From an uncultured Tateyamaria sp. (GTDB lineage Bacteria; Pseudomonadota; Alphaproteobacteria; Rhodobacterales; Rhodobacteraceae): a DNA stretch of 54,645 nucleotides. How positions within the stretch are numbered: the stretch's first letter is position 1; each line of letters starts with the position of its first letter. Positions 43,346 to 51,897 of the stretch are shown here, piece after piece. The stretch lies in NCBI RefSeq assembly GCF_947503045.1, contig NZ_CANNCF010000010.1:1-54645 (forward strand), written 5' to 3'. The position numbers and the translations under genes are program-made. The notes under the pieces were generated by a model. The model was not told where the DNA came from. It worked only from the letters and a program-made list of their open reading frames with translations, and ran no database searches.

Positions 43346-45490
43346 ATGCAAAGCGTGAAATACCGTGCTGAAATAGATGGCCTGCGCGCCATTGCCGTGG
43401 CCCCGGTCATCCTGTTTCATGCAGGGTTTTCCATTTTCAGCGGCGGCTTTGTCGGGGTCGATGTGTTCTTTGTGATCAGCGGCTATCTGATCACCACGAT
43501 CCTGATCACCGACATCGATGCCGGGCGCTTCAGCCTGATGCAGTTTTACGAGCGGCGCGCGCGGCGCATCCTGCCTGCACTTTTCGTGGTTCTGGCGGTC
43601 TCAGCCGCCATCGCCTGGGTCACGCTGATGCCCAAGGACATGCTCGATTTCTCCGAAAGCCTTGCCGCCACGGCGCTGTTTTCCTCCAACATCCTGTTCT
43701 GGAAAGAGGCGGGCTATTTCGACACGGCAGCCGAGCTCAAGCCGCTTTTGCACACCTGGAGCCTCGCGGTTGAGGAGCAGTTCTATATCTTCTTCCCCCC
43801 CGCCCTTTACGTGCTGTGGCGCTGGGGGCGGCGGAACATGCTGGGGGTTCTGATTGCCGTCTTTGTGCTCAGCCTCGCGCTTGCCCAATGGGGGGCCTAT
43901 CACAAGCCCAGTTCTGCCTTTTACCTCTTGCCCACCCGCGCCTGGGAGCTGTTGATGGGCAGTTTCTGCGCCTTTTACCTGCAACGCGGTCGCATCCCCC
44001 TGCCTGCGGCGCTGCATCAGGGGGCCGCGGCCCTTGGGCTGGGGTGCATCTCATTCGCGGTTTTTGCCTATGACACCACAACGCCCTGGCCGGGCCTTTA
44101 TGCGCTGCTGCCCACGCTGGGCACGGCGCTGATCATCCTTTTTGCCACGCGGGGCACGCTGGTTCACCACCTGCTCAGCTTCAAATGGATCGTAGGGCTG
44201 GGGCTGATCAGCTACAGCGCCTATCTCTGGCACCAGCCGCTCTTTGTCTTTGCGCGCTATCGCAACCTCACGCCCCTGTCCGAGGGCACGATGCTGGCGC
44301 TGTGTGCGGTGACGATTGGTCTGGCCTGGCTCAGCTGGCGCTATATCGAGGCGCCGTTTCGCGCGCCCCGGCAGATCGGACGCGCCGCCGTGTTCCGCCT
44401 GAGCGCAACCGGCATGGCCGCCTGCATTCTGGTGGGCGCGGCGGGCTATCACAGCGACGGCTTCAAGGGGCCGCGCATCCCCGATCAGGTCGCGGCACTC
44501 GCCGCCTTCACCCATGACGACAACCCGTTCCGGGCGAGGTGTTTTTCAGGTCCAAACCACTATGTAGAGCCTGATAATGCCTGCATTTTGGGGAACAGGG
44601 ACGACATACGCGGCGTGTTGATGGGGGATTCCCATTCCGACGCGGTGGCCTATCCGCTGCATACCGTACTTGATGCGCAAAACGTGGGCCTCAAACACAT
44701 GTGGTACAATGGCTGCCCGCCCATCGAAGGGCTGCATGTGCTGACCCACAAGAATGACTATCGCTGCGCGGGGTTCAACGCGGATGCCTTTGCCGCCGTC
44801 TATGCGGACCCGGCCCTTGAATATGTCGTGCTGACCGGACGGTTCACCATCTATTTCGAAGGCGACGGCTATGACAATGGCGAAGGTGGGGTGGAACATG
44901 ACACCTACTACCCCGCAGGGCTGAGCGACCGCGCCCCCGGCCCCTACCCCGAGGCCGAGCGGCGCGCAGATGTGCTGCGCCTTTATGCGCGGCAAGTCAC
45001 CGACCTGCTGGCGGCTGGGAAAAAGGTGATCCTGCTGTACCCGGTGCCCGAACAGGGCTGGGACGTGCCTGCCTTTGTGGCCAAGACCCTGTTTTTCTCG
45101 GGGCAGGAGATCGACCTGTCGGTCAGCCATGACAGTTTCAAGGCGCGCAATCACAGCGTGATTGCCAATTTCGATGCGATCCCGGATCACCCCAACCTGT
45201 TCCGGGTGAAACCGGACGCGATCCTGTGTGACACCTTTATCGCGGGAAGATGCGTGGGCGCGCTTGATCAAAAGGCGTTCTATTACGACGACGATCACCT
45301 GTCGAATTATGGGGCGTCCTATATCGCACCCGAGATCGCGCGCCACATCACGCCGCGCCCGACCCTGACAGCCGAAGCCCTACCCGAACGGGTCGCGATA
45401 CCACCCCAGCCGCTGCTTGAGTATCGCCCACAGGAACGGGGGCTCGTGCACGACATAGCGATGGAAACGGGCACGTGGTTCCTTGACTAG
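43346..45490 (+). CDS. OafA-type O-acetyltransferase with C-terminal SGNH domain
   Basis: The product of 714 residues has an N-terminal membrane AT3 domain (EIDGLRAIAVAPVILFHAGF; GVDVFFVISGYLITTILI) over about 370 residues and a C-terminal SGNH hydrolase-like domain with the serine in VLMGDSHSDA and the Asp-His pair in DDDHLSNYGA. Proteins of this architecture O-acetylate surface polysaccharides, the SGNH part facing the periplasm. The ATG has GGATGGA close upstream. The last ~37 codons overlap the convergent WecB-like gene by 111 bases. Confidence 0.92.
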   Translation: MQSVKYRAEIDGLRAIAVAPVILFHAGFSIFSGGFVGVDVFFVISGYLITTILITDIDAGRFSLMQFYERRARRILPALFVVLAVSAAIAWVTLMPKDMLDFSESLAATALFSSNILFWKEAGYFDTAAELKPLLHTWSLAVEEQFYIFFPPALYVLWRWGRRNMLGVLIAVFVLSLALAQWGAYHKPSSAFYLLPTRAWELLMGSFCAFYLQRGRIPLPAALHQGAAALGLGCISFAVFAYDTTTPWPGLYALLPTLGTALIILFATRGTLVHHLLSFKWIVGLGLISYSAYLWHQPLFVFARYRNLTPLSEGTMLALCAVTIGLAWLSWRYIEAPFRAPRQIGRAAVFRLSATGMAACILVGAAGYHSDGFKGPRIPDQVAALAAFTHDDNPFRARCFSGPNHYVEPDNACILGNRDDIRGVLMGDSHSDAVAYPLHTVLDAQNVGLKHMWYNGCPPIEGLHVLTHKNDYRCAGFNADAFAAVYADPALEYVVLTGRFTIYFEGDGYDNGEGGVEHDTYYPAGLSDRAPGPYPEAERRADVLRLYARQVTDLLAAGKKVILLYPVPEQGWDVPAFVAKTLFFSGQEIDLSVSHDSFKARNHSVIANFDAIPDHPNLFRVKPDAILCDTFIAGRCVGALDQKAFYYDDDHLSNYGASYIAPEIARHITPRPTLTAEALPERVAIPPQPLLEYRPQERGLVHDIAMETGTWFLD

Positions 45491-46159
45491 GCGATAAAGC
45501 CACTCGAACCCGGACTCGGTGATCCACTTGGGTGGACGTTCAAAGGTACCGCTTTCGTAATCGATGGTCCCGCCCAGAGGCAGCCACAGCTTTACCCCCG
45601 GCATCCGGTCGCGGTACTTGATGATGAACTTTTCCTGCCGCCCGCCGCCGAGCCCCACCAGCAGGGCCGTCGCGCCCGAGGCATTGACCGCATCGATCAT
45701 CGCGTCGATCTCGCCCGGCGTGTTTTCGAAATCAAACGAGGGCGCATAGGTGCCCACGATAAAGTCGCGCCCCACCTTGGCATTGACGTTCTTTTGCGCG
45801 CGTTCGGCGATCCCCGGCTTGCCGCCCAGCATGAACAGGGTCATGTCGGGATTGTCCTTGTGGTGCATGTAGAACCTGGGGAAGTAATCCGACCCCGACA
45901 CCCGCTCCTGCACCGGAGTGCCCAGGAACTTGGTGGCGAAATACATGATCTGGCTGTCACAGGTGATCACGTCGAACTGGTCGATGATGGCGTGAAATTC
46001 GGGGTCCTGCTGCAGTTTCATGGCCATGTCCACATGCAGCGTCAGCAACAGCCCTTCGTCAAAGTCGGCCACCAGCTCGTCCATCGAGATATCGTGGACA
46101 TAGGCGTTGAGCATCCTGACGCGGGGCGCAGTTTTGATCGAGGCGTTGGCTTTGGTCAT
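45380..46159 (-). CDS. WecB/TagA/CpsF family glycosyltransferase
   Basis: The ATG at 46159 (MTKANASIKTAPRVR) follows GGAAG; a start at 46177 would overlap the upstream gene. The 259-residue product has VRMLNAYVHDISMDELV, DSQIMYFATKFLG, RVSGSDYFP, TLFMLGGKPGIAERAQ, and LLVGLGGGRQEKFI, all features of the N-acetylmannosaminyl-transferase family (GT26). It would add an N-acetylhexosamine or uronate to a lipid-linked acceptor. It is the last gene of the minus set 48154 to 45380 and overlaps a convergent acyltransferase gene. Confidence 0.92.
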   Translation of the reverse strand: MTKANASIKTAPRVRMLNAYVHDISMDELVADFDEGLLLTLHVDMAMKLQQDPEFHAIIDQFDVITCDSQIMYFATKFLGTPVQERVSGSDYFPRFYMHHKDNPDMTLFMLGGKPGIAERAQKNVNAKVGRDFIVGTYAPSFDFENTPGEIDAMIDAVNASGATALLVGLGGGRQEKFIIKYRDRMPGVKLWLPLGGTIDYESGTFERPPKWITESGFEWLYRLVKEPRARFHRYVVHEPPFLWAILKQRLGWYRDPFG

Positions 46160-46169
46160 GTTGCTTCCG

Positions 46170-47045
46170 TCAGGCATGTTGCAGTCCACCCATATGCTGG
46201 GCCACCAGATCGCGGGTGCCGATGATGTTGCCCCGGCTTGAGGCGCCAAAGACGATGGATTTCAGGCCCGGCAGGCCCGACACCCATTCGATGGCCTCGG
46301 CCGGAGGGATAGCCCCCGAGGCATAGACCGACATCGCAATCGCGCGCACCCGGCCAGATGCCATCATGTCGGTATAGGCCTCAAGCCCGCCGCACATCCG
46401 GAACCCGATCTTGTTGATGTTGGAACACACGATAGGGTTGGTGATCCCCTCGGCCTCAAGGGCCTCGACCAGCATCGGCATGTTCATGGTGATAAAGGCC
46501 GGCTCGGCGTCATAGGTCTCAAGGATATGGTCGTGAAACACCTTCAGCGCGCCGGTGAACCCCATGCCAAGCAGCAGGTCGGTGAACACGTTCTGCATGA
46601 AGATCACCGGCGTCTTGAGGCCTGCAAACATCTTCATCTCGGCATCGATCAGGATCTTGGCGATCCCGTCCACATCCTTGGTGGCCAGCGCCGCCCCGCC
46701 CTTGAGCGCGGTTTTGAGCAAACCCCCCTCGGGCATGAAATGCTGCACCGCACCGATCATGCCGTGATCGGTCACGGCATTGGCGTATTTGTGGGCATAA
46801 GGCATGCAGGGGTAGAACTGGAAATCGGCATAGCGGTCCGGGTTGTCACGCACGATCTGCGCGATCTCGGCGATGCGATCGTGGGTGGTGCACATGAAAC
46901 TGCGAATGCCCGCATCATAGGCGATGTCGAGCACATCCATGATGGCCGACGTGTCCTGAAACCGCATCGCTTGCGCGCGGGCCTTTTCCTCGGACATGTG
47001 GTTGATGCCAAAGAACTGGTTGTCGCCGAACAGAAGTTTATCCAT
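46170..47045 (-). CDS. Aldo/keto-reductase-like TIM-barrel protein
   Basis: The ATG at 47045 (MDKLLFGDNQFFG) has AGGAG seven bases upstream; the ATG at 47051 overlaps the previous stop but is too close to that site. The 291-residue protein resembles aldo/keto-reductase-type barrels in length and secondary structure style (KTPVIFMQNVF; ITNPIVCSNINKIGF; GLKSIVFGASSRGNI) but I see no clear catalytic Tyr-Lys tetrad. It is paired with a Gfo/Idh/MocA oxidoreductase and a WecB-like transferase. It may act in nucleotide-sugar modification. Not a named family for me. Confidence 0.55.
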   Translation of the reverse strand: MDKLLFGDNQFFGINHMSEEKARAQAMRFQDTSAIMDVLDIAYDAGIRSFMCTTHDRIAEIAQIVRDNPDRYADFQFYPCMPYAHKYANAVTDHGMIGAVQHFMPEGGLLKTALKGGAALATKDVDGIAKILIDAEMKMFAGLKTPVIFMQNVFTDLLLGMGFTGALKVFHDHILETYDAEPAFITMNMPMLVEALEAEGITNPIVCSNINKIGFRMCGGLEAYTDMMASGRVRAIAMSVYASGAIPPAEAIEWVSGLPGLKSIVFGASSRGNIIGTRDLVAQHMGGLQHA

Positions 47046-47047
47046 CG

Positions 47048-48154
47048 TCATGCTCCTGCGCGGCCAAACCAGCTGCGTTTCTGGGGGGTGGCAACGGGGC
47101 TGACCCTGGGGGCCTCGCCCACGGGAATGCCGGTGTCGCTGTTTTCCAGGATCATCGCGATGCTCTGATCCGTGGCCGCCGCCGAGCGGAAATCATTCTC
47201 TGTTGCGCGGGTTTTGGCGTCGCGCACGGCTGAGATGAAATCGTCGATCTGGTTGGAATATTCCTCGCCGCGCAGATAGAACCAGCTCTCTTGCGTGAGT
47301 TCGGTGGTGTATTTGACGTTCCAGCCCTTGGAATATTGCGGCAGCGCCTCCGAGGGCGCGCGCAAATACAACTGGCATTCCTGCCGGTCGGCAAAGATGC
47401 GGCCATTGGTGCCGATCATCGAAATCTTGGTCGACATCTTGCGGTGGCTTTCATCAGACCAGTTCACCGACAATTGCGCCGTGGGCCCGTTTTCAAACCG
47501 CAAGGTCGACATCACCTCGTCATCGGTGCCTTCGGAAAAGATCGAGGTCAGCACCGACCCGGTCACCTGTGCAGGCACCCCAAAGAACCAGTTGAGCAGG
47601 TTCAGCGGGTGGGCGGCATAATCATAAAGGCACCCGCCGCCTTCGGATTTGGTGGTGCGCCAGCTTTGACGTTTGGGGCGCAGGACCACGGGGCCATAGG
47701 CCTCGGCCATCACATGGGTGATGCGCCCAAGCGCGCCGCTGTCGATGATGCGCTTCATCTCTTGGAAGGCGCCCACATGGCGATAGTGATAGCCGACCTG
47801 ATTGATCAGCCCCTTTTGTTCGGCCAGATCCGCCAGCGCCACGGCGTCCTGCCAATCGAGGCAAAACGGCTTTTCACAAAAGACATGGATGCCCTTTTCG
47901 AGGGCGGCACGCACCATCGGGGCATGGGCCCGGCTGGGCGTGGCGATCACCACCGCATCCAGCGCCTCTTCGGCCAGCATGCGGTCGTAATCCTTGTGAA
48001 AGGTCGCGGGCGTGTTCTTGGACAGCACATCGACCATGAACCCGGACGCATCACAGGCCAGGGTTTCGGTATCGGGATGGGCGTGGACCAGCGAGAAATG
48101 GGACAGCCCCATTTTGCCAAGACCGACAACAGCGATGCGAACAGGTTTAGACAT
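47048..48154 (-). CDS. Gfo/Idh/MocA family sugar oxidoreductase
   Basis: The ATG is preceded by GGAAA. The 368-residue product has the N-terminal NAD(P)-binding IAVVGLGKMGLSHF, DAVVIATPSRAHAP and HVFCEKPFCLD (conserved EKP lysine). Such enzymes oxidise or reduce sugar ring carbons; in the WbpA-WbpB pathway a family member acts on a UDP-N-acetyl-uronic acid, so it could work after the dehydrogenase at 38995. Its stop overlaps the first ATG of the next gene. Confidence 0.9.
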   Translation of the reverse strand: MSKPVRIAVVGLGKMGLSHFSLVHAHPDTETLACDASGFMVDVLSKNTPATFHKDYDRMLAEEALDAVVIATPSRAHAPMVRAALEKGIHVFCEKPFCLDWQDAVALADLAEQKGLINQVGYHYRHVGAFQEMKRIIDSGALGRITHVMAEAYGPVVLRPKRQSWRTTKSEGGGCLYDYAAHPLNLLNWFFGVPAQVTGSVLTSIFSEGTDDEVMSTLRFENGPTAQLSVNWSDESHRKMSTKISMIGTNGRIFADRQECQLYLRAPSEALPQYSKGWNVKYTTELTQESWFYLRGEEYSNQIDDFISAVRDAKTRATENDFRSAAATDQSIAMILENSDTGIPVGEAPRVSPVATPQKRSWFGRAGA

Positions 48155-48270
48155 GGGTTTCCATTATTGTTCTGTGCTCAGGGCCTCGTGACACCGGACC
48201 ATGGCACAGGTCGGGCGTGATGATGTCATCGGGGCCTAAAGTGAAAATCAGGTAATTTCTTGGCATCCGA

Positions 48271-49506
48271 TCAACAGTTTTCCTGTGCGGCAAGATTGAG
48301 ACGCGTTTTCAAAAAGACTTCTCTGTTCTGATGCATACGGGCATGGGTCCACGTCGACACCGCGTCGCAGGCCCACGCCCCCATATCCGCCAAAACCTGG
48401 GGCTGCGCAATCGCACGCTCGAAAAGATCAGCCAATGCTGCACTGTCGTCGACATCAAAGAGCCACCCGGTGCGATCCTGCTCCAGACAGGTTTCGATCC
48501 CCGGCGTGCGGGTGGCAATAACAGGCAAGGCCTGGCTGAAGGCGTCAAAGATGATGCGCGGCTGTTCGGGCTGCTGGTTGGCCACCAGCAGGGCCTCGTA
48601 CTCACCGATCAACTCAAAGAAGGGCGGCCCATAGGCCACCTGTTCGAGAAACCGCACCTGCACCGCGCGGCGCGGCTGGTCGGCAAAGTTGCGGCACATC
48701 GCGGCCAAGGCACCCGCCCCCATCAGATCGACCTGCAACAGCGGTGCGGGAATATCCTGTCCCTCATGGCGGCGTTCGAACGCCTCAATTGCCTTTAAAA
48801 CAGTCTCTACGCCCTTTTCAGGCACCAGACGCGCGGGAAAGATCAGCCGGGCGGGACCGTCGCTGCGCTTGGGTTGTCGTGCGGCGTGGGCCTCTGTGTC
48901 CAGAATATCCTCGGCATCGATCCACACGGCCGGGGCCACATGGGCCGGCACTTCGGGGGGCAGAAACAGGTCGCGATACCAGCTTTGGGTAAAGATATGG
49001 GCATCCGCCGCCCGCACGCAGGCCCGCACCAGACGGCTGTGGAGCATGTGCGACAGTCTCTGGCGCAGGCTGACAGGCCCGCGATCCGGCTTCATCCAGA
49101 ACGAAGATTCGATCACCATGATCCACTGAAAGGTCAGGAACGGGCGCAGCAACAACACGTAATAAGACAGCGGAAAGGCCCAGCCTGCCCCGCCGGAATG
49201 CACGATCCGGCTGTGTTTTACCGCCCGGCGCACTTGCAGAAAGTTCGGCACGAGGTTGCGCAGGACCGACAGCCAGCCGCGATCGCGGGCCACCGGAATG
49301 ACCTGAGCCTGACTGAGCCCGGTTACCACAACCGCATTGTCCGGGCACGCAGCCATTGGCAAAAGCGGGCAACAGATGCGGAAATCCTGAATATAGGTCA
49401 GATGGCAGGCCAGGTCCTTGGCCCACAGATCATCCGCATGGACCGCCCCGTCCGCATCCGCATACAGCGGGATGCGCGTGAACAGCGTGTAAGGGGCGTC
49501 AATCAT
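48271..49506 (-). CDS. Glycosyltransferase (GT-B fold, family 4-like)
   Basis: The 411-residue product has the GT4-type C-terminal pattern: RLIFPARLVPEKGVETVL, VDLMGAGALAAM, and a donor-site region PRIIFDAFSQALPVIATRTPGI, though the usual E-x7-E is altered (QPEQPRIIFDAFSQ). The N-terminal half is diverged, with DIWAK-like and IMVIESSFWMKP segments. It overlaps the preceding GT4 gene by ATGA, so both are made from one transcript and likely act consecutively. Confidence 0.82.
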   Translation of the reverse strand: MIDAPYTLFTRIPLYADADGAVHADDLWAKDLACHLTYIQDFRICCPLLPMAACPDNAVVVTGLSQAQVIPVARDRGWLSVLRNLVPNFLQVRRAVKHSRIVHSGGAGWAFPLSYYVLLLRPFLTFQWIMVIESSFWMKPDRGPVSLRQRLSHMLHSRLVRACVRAADAHIFTQSWYRDLFLPPEVPAHVAPAVWIDAEDILDTEAHAARQPKRSDGPARLIFPARLVPEKGVETVLKAIEAFERRHEGQDIPAPLLQVDLMGAGALAAMCRNFADQPRRAVQVRFLEQVAYGPPFFELIGEYEALLVANQQPEQPRIIFDAFSQALPVIATRTPGIETCLEQDRTGWLFDVDDSAALADLFERAIAQPQVLADMGAWACDAVSTWTHARMHQNREVFLKTRLNLAAQENC

Positions 49507-50615
49507 GCGACGGGCCCTGCGGTGACGGACGGGGATGGGGCCTGTGTCACGGCGCGCTGCAAGGCGGCCTCGAACAGGTCCGCGGCATCCTCCCAGGTAT
49601 AACCGTGCACGGTGTCATAAGCGGCCTGCGAGAACCCGGCCCACGCGTCCTTTGGCATCGCCTCGAACCGCTGCAGGGCATCGGCAAAGGCAGTGGCATC
49701 CGATGGCACAAGCATCCCGTTGCGGGCGTTGATCAGCTCGGGCGCGGCCCCGGCGGCAGTGGCGATCACCGGGGTGCGGCAGGCCATGGCTTCCAGCAGC
49801 GGCAGGCCGAAACCTTCACTATCACTGGTAAAAAGCCACACATCCGCGCTGGCATAGATCCCCGGAATGTCCTGTTCGGAGGGCGCGCGGTGATAGCGCA
49901 CCCAGGATGGCAGCGCCAGATCCGCTACCGGGGCAAGCGAGCCAAAGGCGACGGCCTGCAGATGCGGCAGGCGCGTACGCGCCTCGCTCAGGGCCGCGAT
50001 GGCCAGCCCGATATTCTTGCGCGGGCGTTCGGTATAGACCACGCCAACGGTCAGCCCGTCCGTCTTGGACCGCTCGGGCGCTGTGAAATGATCCAGATCG
50101 ACCGCATTGGGCACCAGATCAATGCCTTCTACTCCGTGATGATCCCGCAGCATGCGCCGGATATAATCCGAGACCGCAATGCGGTGCAGAGGGGCCTGAA
50201 AGGTCGCCGCCACCCGGTCGCGGGGCAGGTGGTCGAACATTTCGTAATCCTGCAGCAGATAGGCCTTGGCCCCCTTTGAGGCCGGCAGCGCTGCAACCCA
50301 TTCCGCGGTTTCCCACCACGTGGCCACCACCACATCCGCATCGGGCAGTTGATCGGCGGTGATGGTGGGGGTGTCCAGCATGGTATGGGCCACCCCCGTT
50401 CCATCCAGATGCGAGGGCGGCATATCCCCGCTCCAGGGGATCAGGCCCCGACCATGCAGCAGGGACTTGAGCTGATGCACCGCCCCGGGGCGGCGTGGGG
50501 CCACGGAAAAATGCTGCACCTCGTGCCCGCGCGCGGCCAGCGCCTGCGCATGGGTTGCCACCACCCGGATACCGCCGGACAGGTTCACCGTGGGATGAAG
50601 AAAGGTTATCCTCAT
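49503..50615 (-). CDS. Family 4 glycosyltransferase
   Basis: GAAGG precedes the ATG. The 370-residue product begins RITFLHPTVNLSGGIRVVATHA, contains VVATWWETAEWVAAL, VGVVYTERPRKNIGLAIAAL and the donor-site motif SEGFGLPLLEAMACRTPVIAT, the E-x7-E of GT4 enzymes. It overlaps the next gene by ATGA. The donor is unknown. Confidence 0.9.
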   Translation of the reverse strand: MRITFLHPTVNLSGGIRVVATHAQALAARGHEVQHFSVAPRRPGAVHQLKSLLHGRGLIPWSGDMPPSHLDGTGVAHTMLDTPTITADQLPDADVVVATWWETAEWVAALPASKGAKAYLLQDYEMFDHLPRDRVAATFQAPLHRIAVSDYIRRMLRDHHGVEGIDLVPNAVDLDHFTAPERSKTDGLTVGVVYTERPRKNIGLAIAALSEARTRLPHLQAVAFGSLAPVADLALPSWVRYHRAPSEQDIPGIYASADVWLFTSDSEGFGLPLLEAMACRTPVIATAAGAAPELINARNGMLVPSDATAFADALQRFEAMPKDAWAGFSQAAYDTVHGYTWEDAADLFEAALQRAVTQAPSPSVTAGPVA

Positions 50616-50652
50616 AAGCCGCCTTCAGTGCACAATGGCCCCCGCAGACACG

Positions 50653-51795
50653 TCATTTGCGAATGTGCGTCTTGCGAAAGACCAGAAACCGGTTCCCGAG
50701 ATAGTTGAAGATCATGCCCGACGCGATGCCCCCGAGGGCCGCAAGATGCAAGCCATAGCTGAGCCCGTCGGTGATCTGGCTGCGCAGAAAGACCGACATG
50801 ACAAAGCTGACCCCTGCCCCCACGGCCGAGGCCCCGAGAAAGCCGAGGAACTGTTTGCCTAAGTGCCCATGGCGCGCATAGGAAAAGGTAAAGCGGCGAT
50901 TGAGCAGGAAATTCGTCAGCACGCTGACCCCGATCCCGCCGGCCAGACAGACCGTTTCAGGCAGGCCCATCACGAGCAGCAGGCTGAGCACCGCAAGGTT
51001 GACCACCACGCCCGAGGCGCCAACCACCAGGAACTGCGCCAGATACATCGCATTGGCAAAACGGTGCAGATAGAGCCTGCGCAGGTGTTTGATATACTTG
51101 AGCTGCTCCTTGAAGGTCAGCTTGCTTTCGCCATGTATGCGGTCGGTGAAATGGATCGGCACCTCGCCGACGTTTTCGAACCCGCATTTCACAACCAGCT
51201 CCAGCGCGATCTTGTAGCCCACCGGGTTGAGGTCGTTCACGCTGTCGAAATCGCCTTTGCGCATGGCAAAAAAGCCCGACATAGGGTCGCGTACCGAGGT
51301 CAGGGGCCGCGCCAGCAGCGTGGCCACCACCGAATTGAGCCAGCGCAGAAATCCCCAGTCGTCATCCGTCGAGGCCCCCGGCACATAGCGCGAGCCAATC
51401 ACCATCTGCTGGCCAGTGTTCAGGGCCAGGATCATCTGCGGCACCTTTTCGGGCGGATGGCTGAGGTCGCAATCCATGCACACCAGCACCGGGTATTGCG
51501 CCGCGGCAAAGCCGTCGATCACCGCCGGGCTCAGCCCGCGGTCTTTGGTGCGCACGATGATGCGCGCCCAGTCATAGCCCGCCGCTGCCACCGCTTCGGC
51601 ACTGCCATCCTGGCTGTTGTCATCCAGAAACAGCACCTCAAGCGTCAGATCATGGGCGCGGCGCAGCTGGTCGATACGCTCCAGAATATGGGGAATATTC
51701 TCGACCTCTTTATAGGTCGGGATGATGATCGAAATGCCGGTGGTAAACCGGATATCTGCAAATTCAGAAAGGGAAGAGGCCAGGGTCTGGGTCAT
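50653..51795 (-). CDS. DPM1-like GT2 fused to a GtrA membrane domain
   Basis: The 380-residue product has an N-terminal polyprenyl-phosphate sugar synthase domain (SIIIPTYKEVENIPHIL; VLFLDDNSQDGS; VCMDCDLSHPPEKVP; SGFFAMRK), and from about residue 245 a four-helix GtrA domain (AQFLVVGASGVVVNLAVLSL; NFLLNRRFTFSYARHG; FNYLGNRFLVFRK). It should make a polyprenyl-phosphate sugar and help flip it for use by periplasmic GT39/GT22-type enzymes such as those at 22016 and 51898. Confidence 0.93.
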   Translation of the reverse strand: MTQTLASSLSEFADIRFTTGISIIIPTYKEVENIPHILERIDQLRRAHDLTLEVLFLDDNSQDGSAEAVAAAGYDWARIIVRTKDRGLSPAVIDGFAAAQYPVLVCMDCDLSHPPEKVPQMILALNTGQQMVIGSRYVPGASTDDDWGFLRWLNSVVATLLARPLTSVRDPMSGFFAMRKGDFDSVNDLNPVGYKIALELVVKCGFENVGEVPIHFTDRIHGESKLTFKEQLKYIKHLRRLYLHRFANAMYLAQFLVVGASGVVVNLAVLSLLLVMGLPETVCLAGGIGVSVLTNFLLNRRFTFSYARHGHLGKQFLGFLGASAVGAGVSFVMSVFLRSQITDGLSYGLHLAALGGIASGMIFNYLGNRFLVFRKTHIRK

Positions 51796-51897
51796 AAGGA
51801 AGAAAGGCTCGTGGAGTTCAAAATATCTATGCTGCCTGTGTCGTGATTTTTATGGCGAAACAAGGGCCGCTTGGAGGTGATGCTAGGCAGGTTCATG

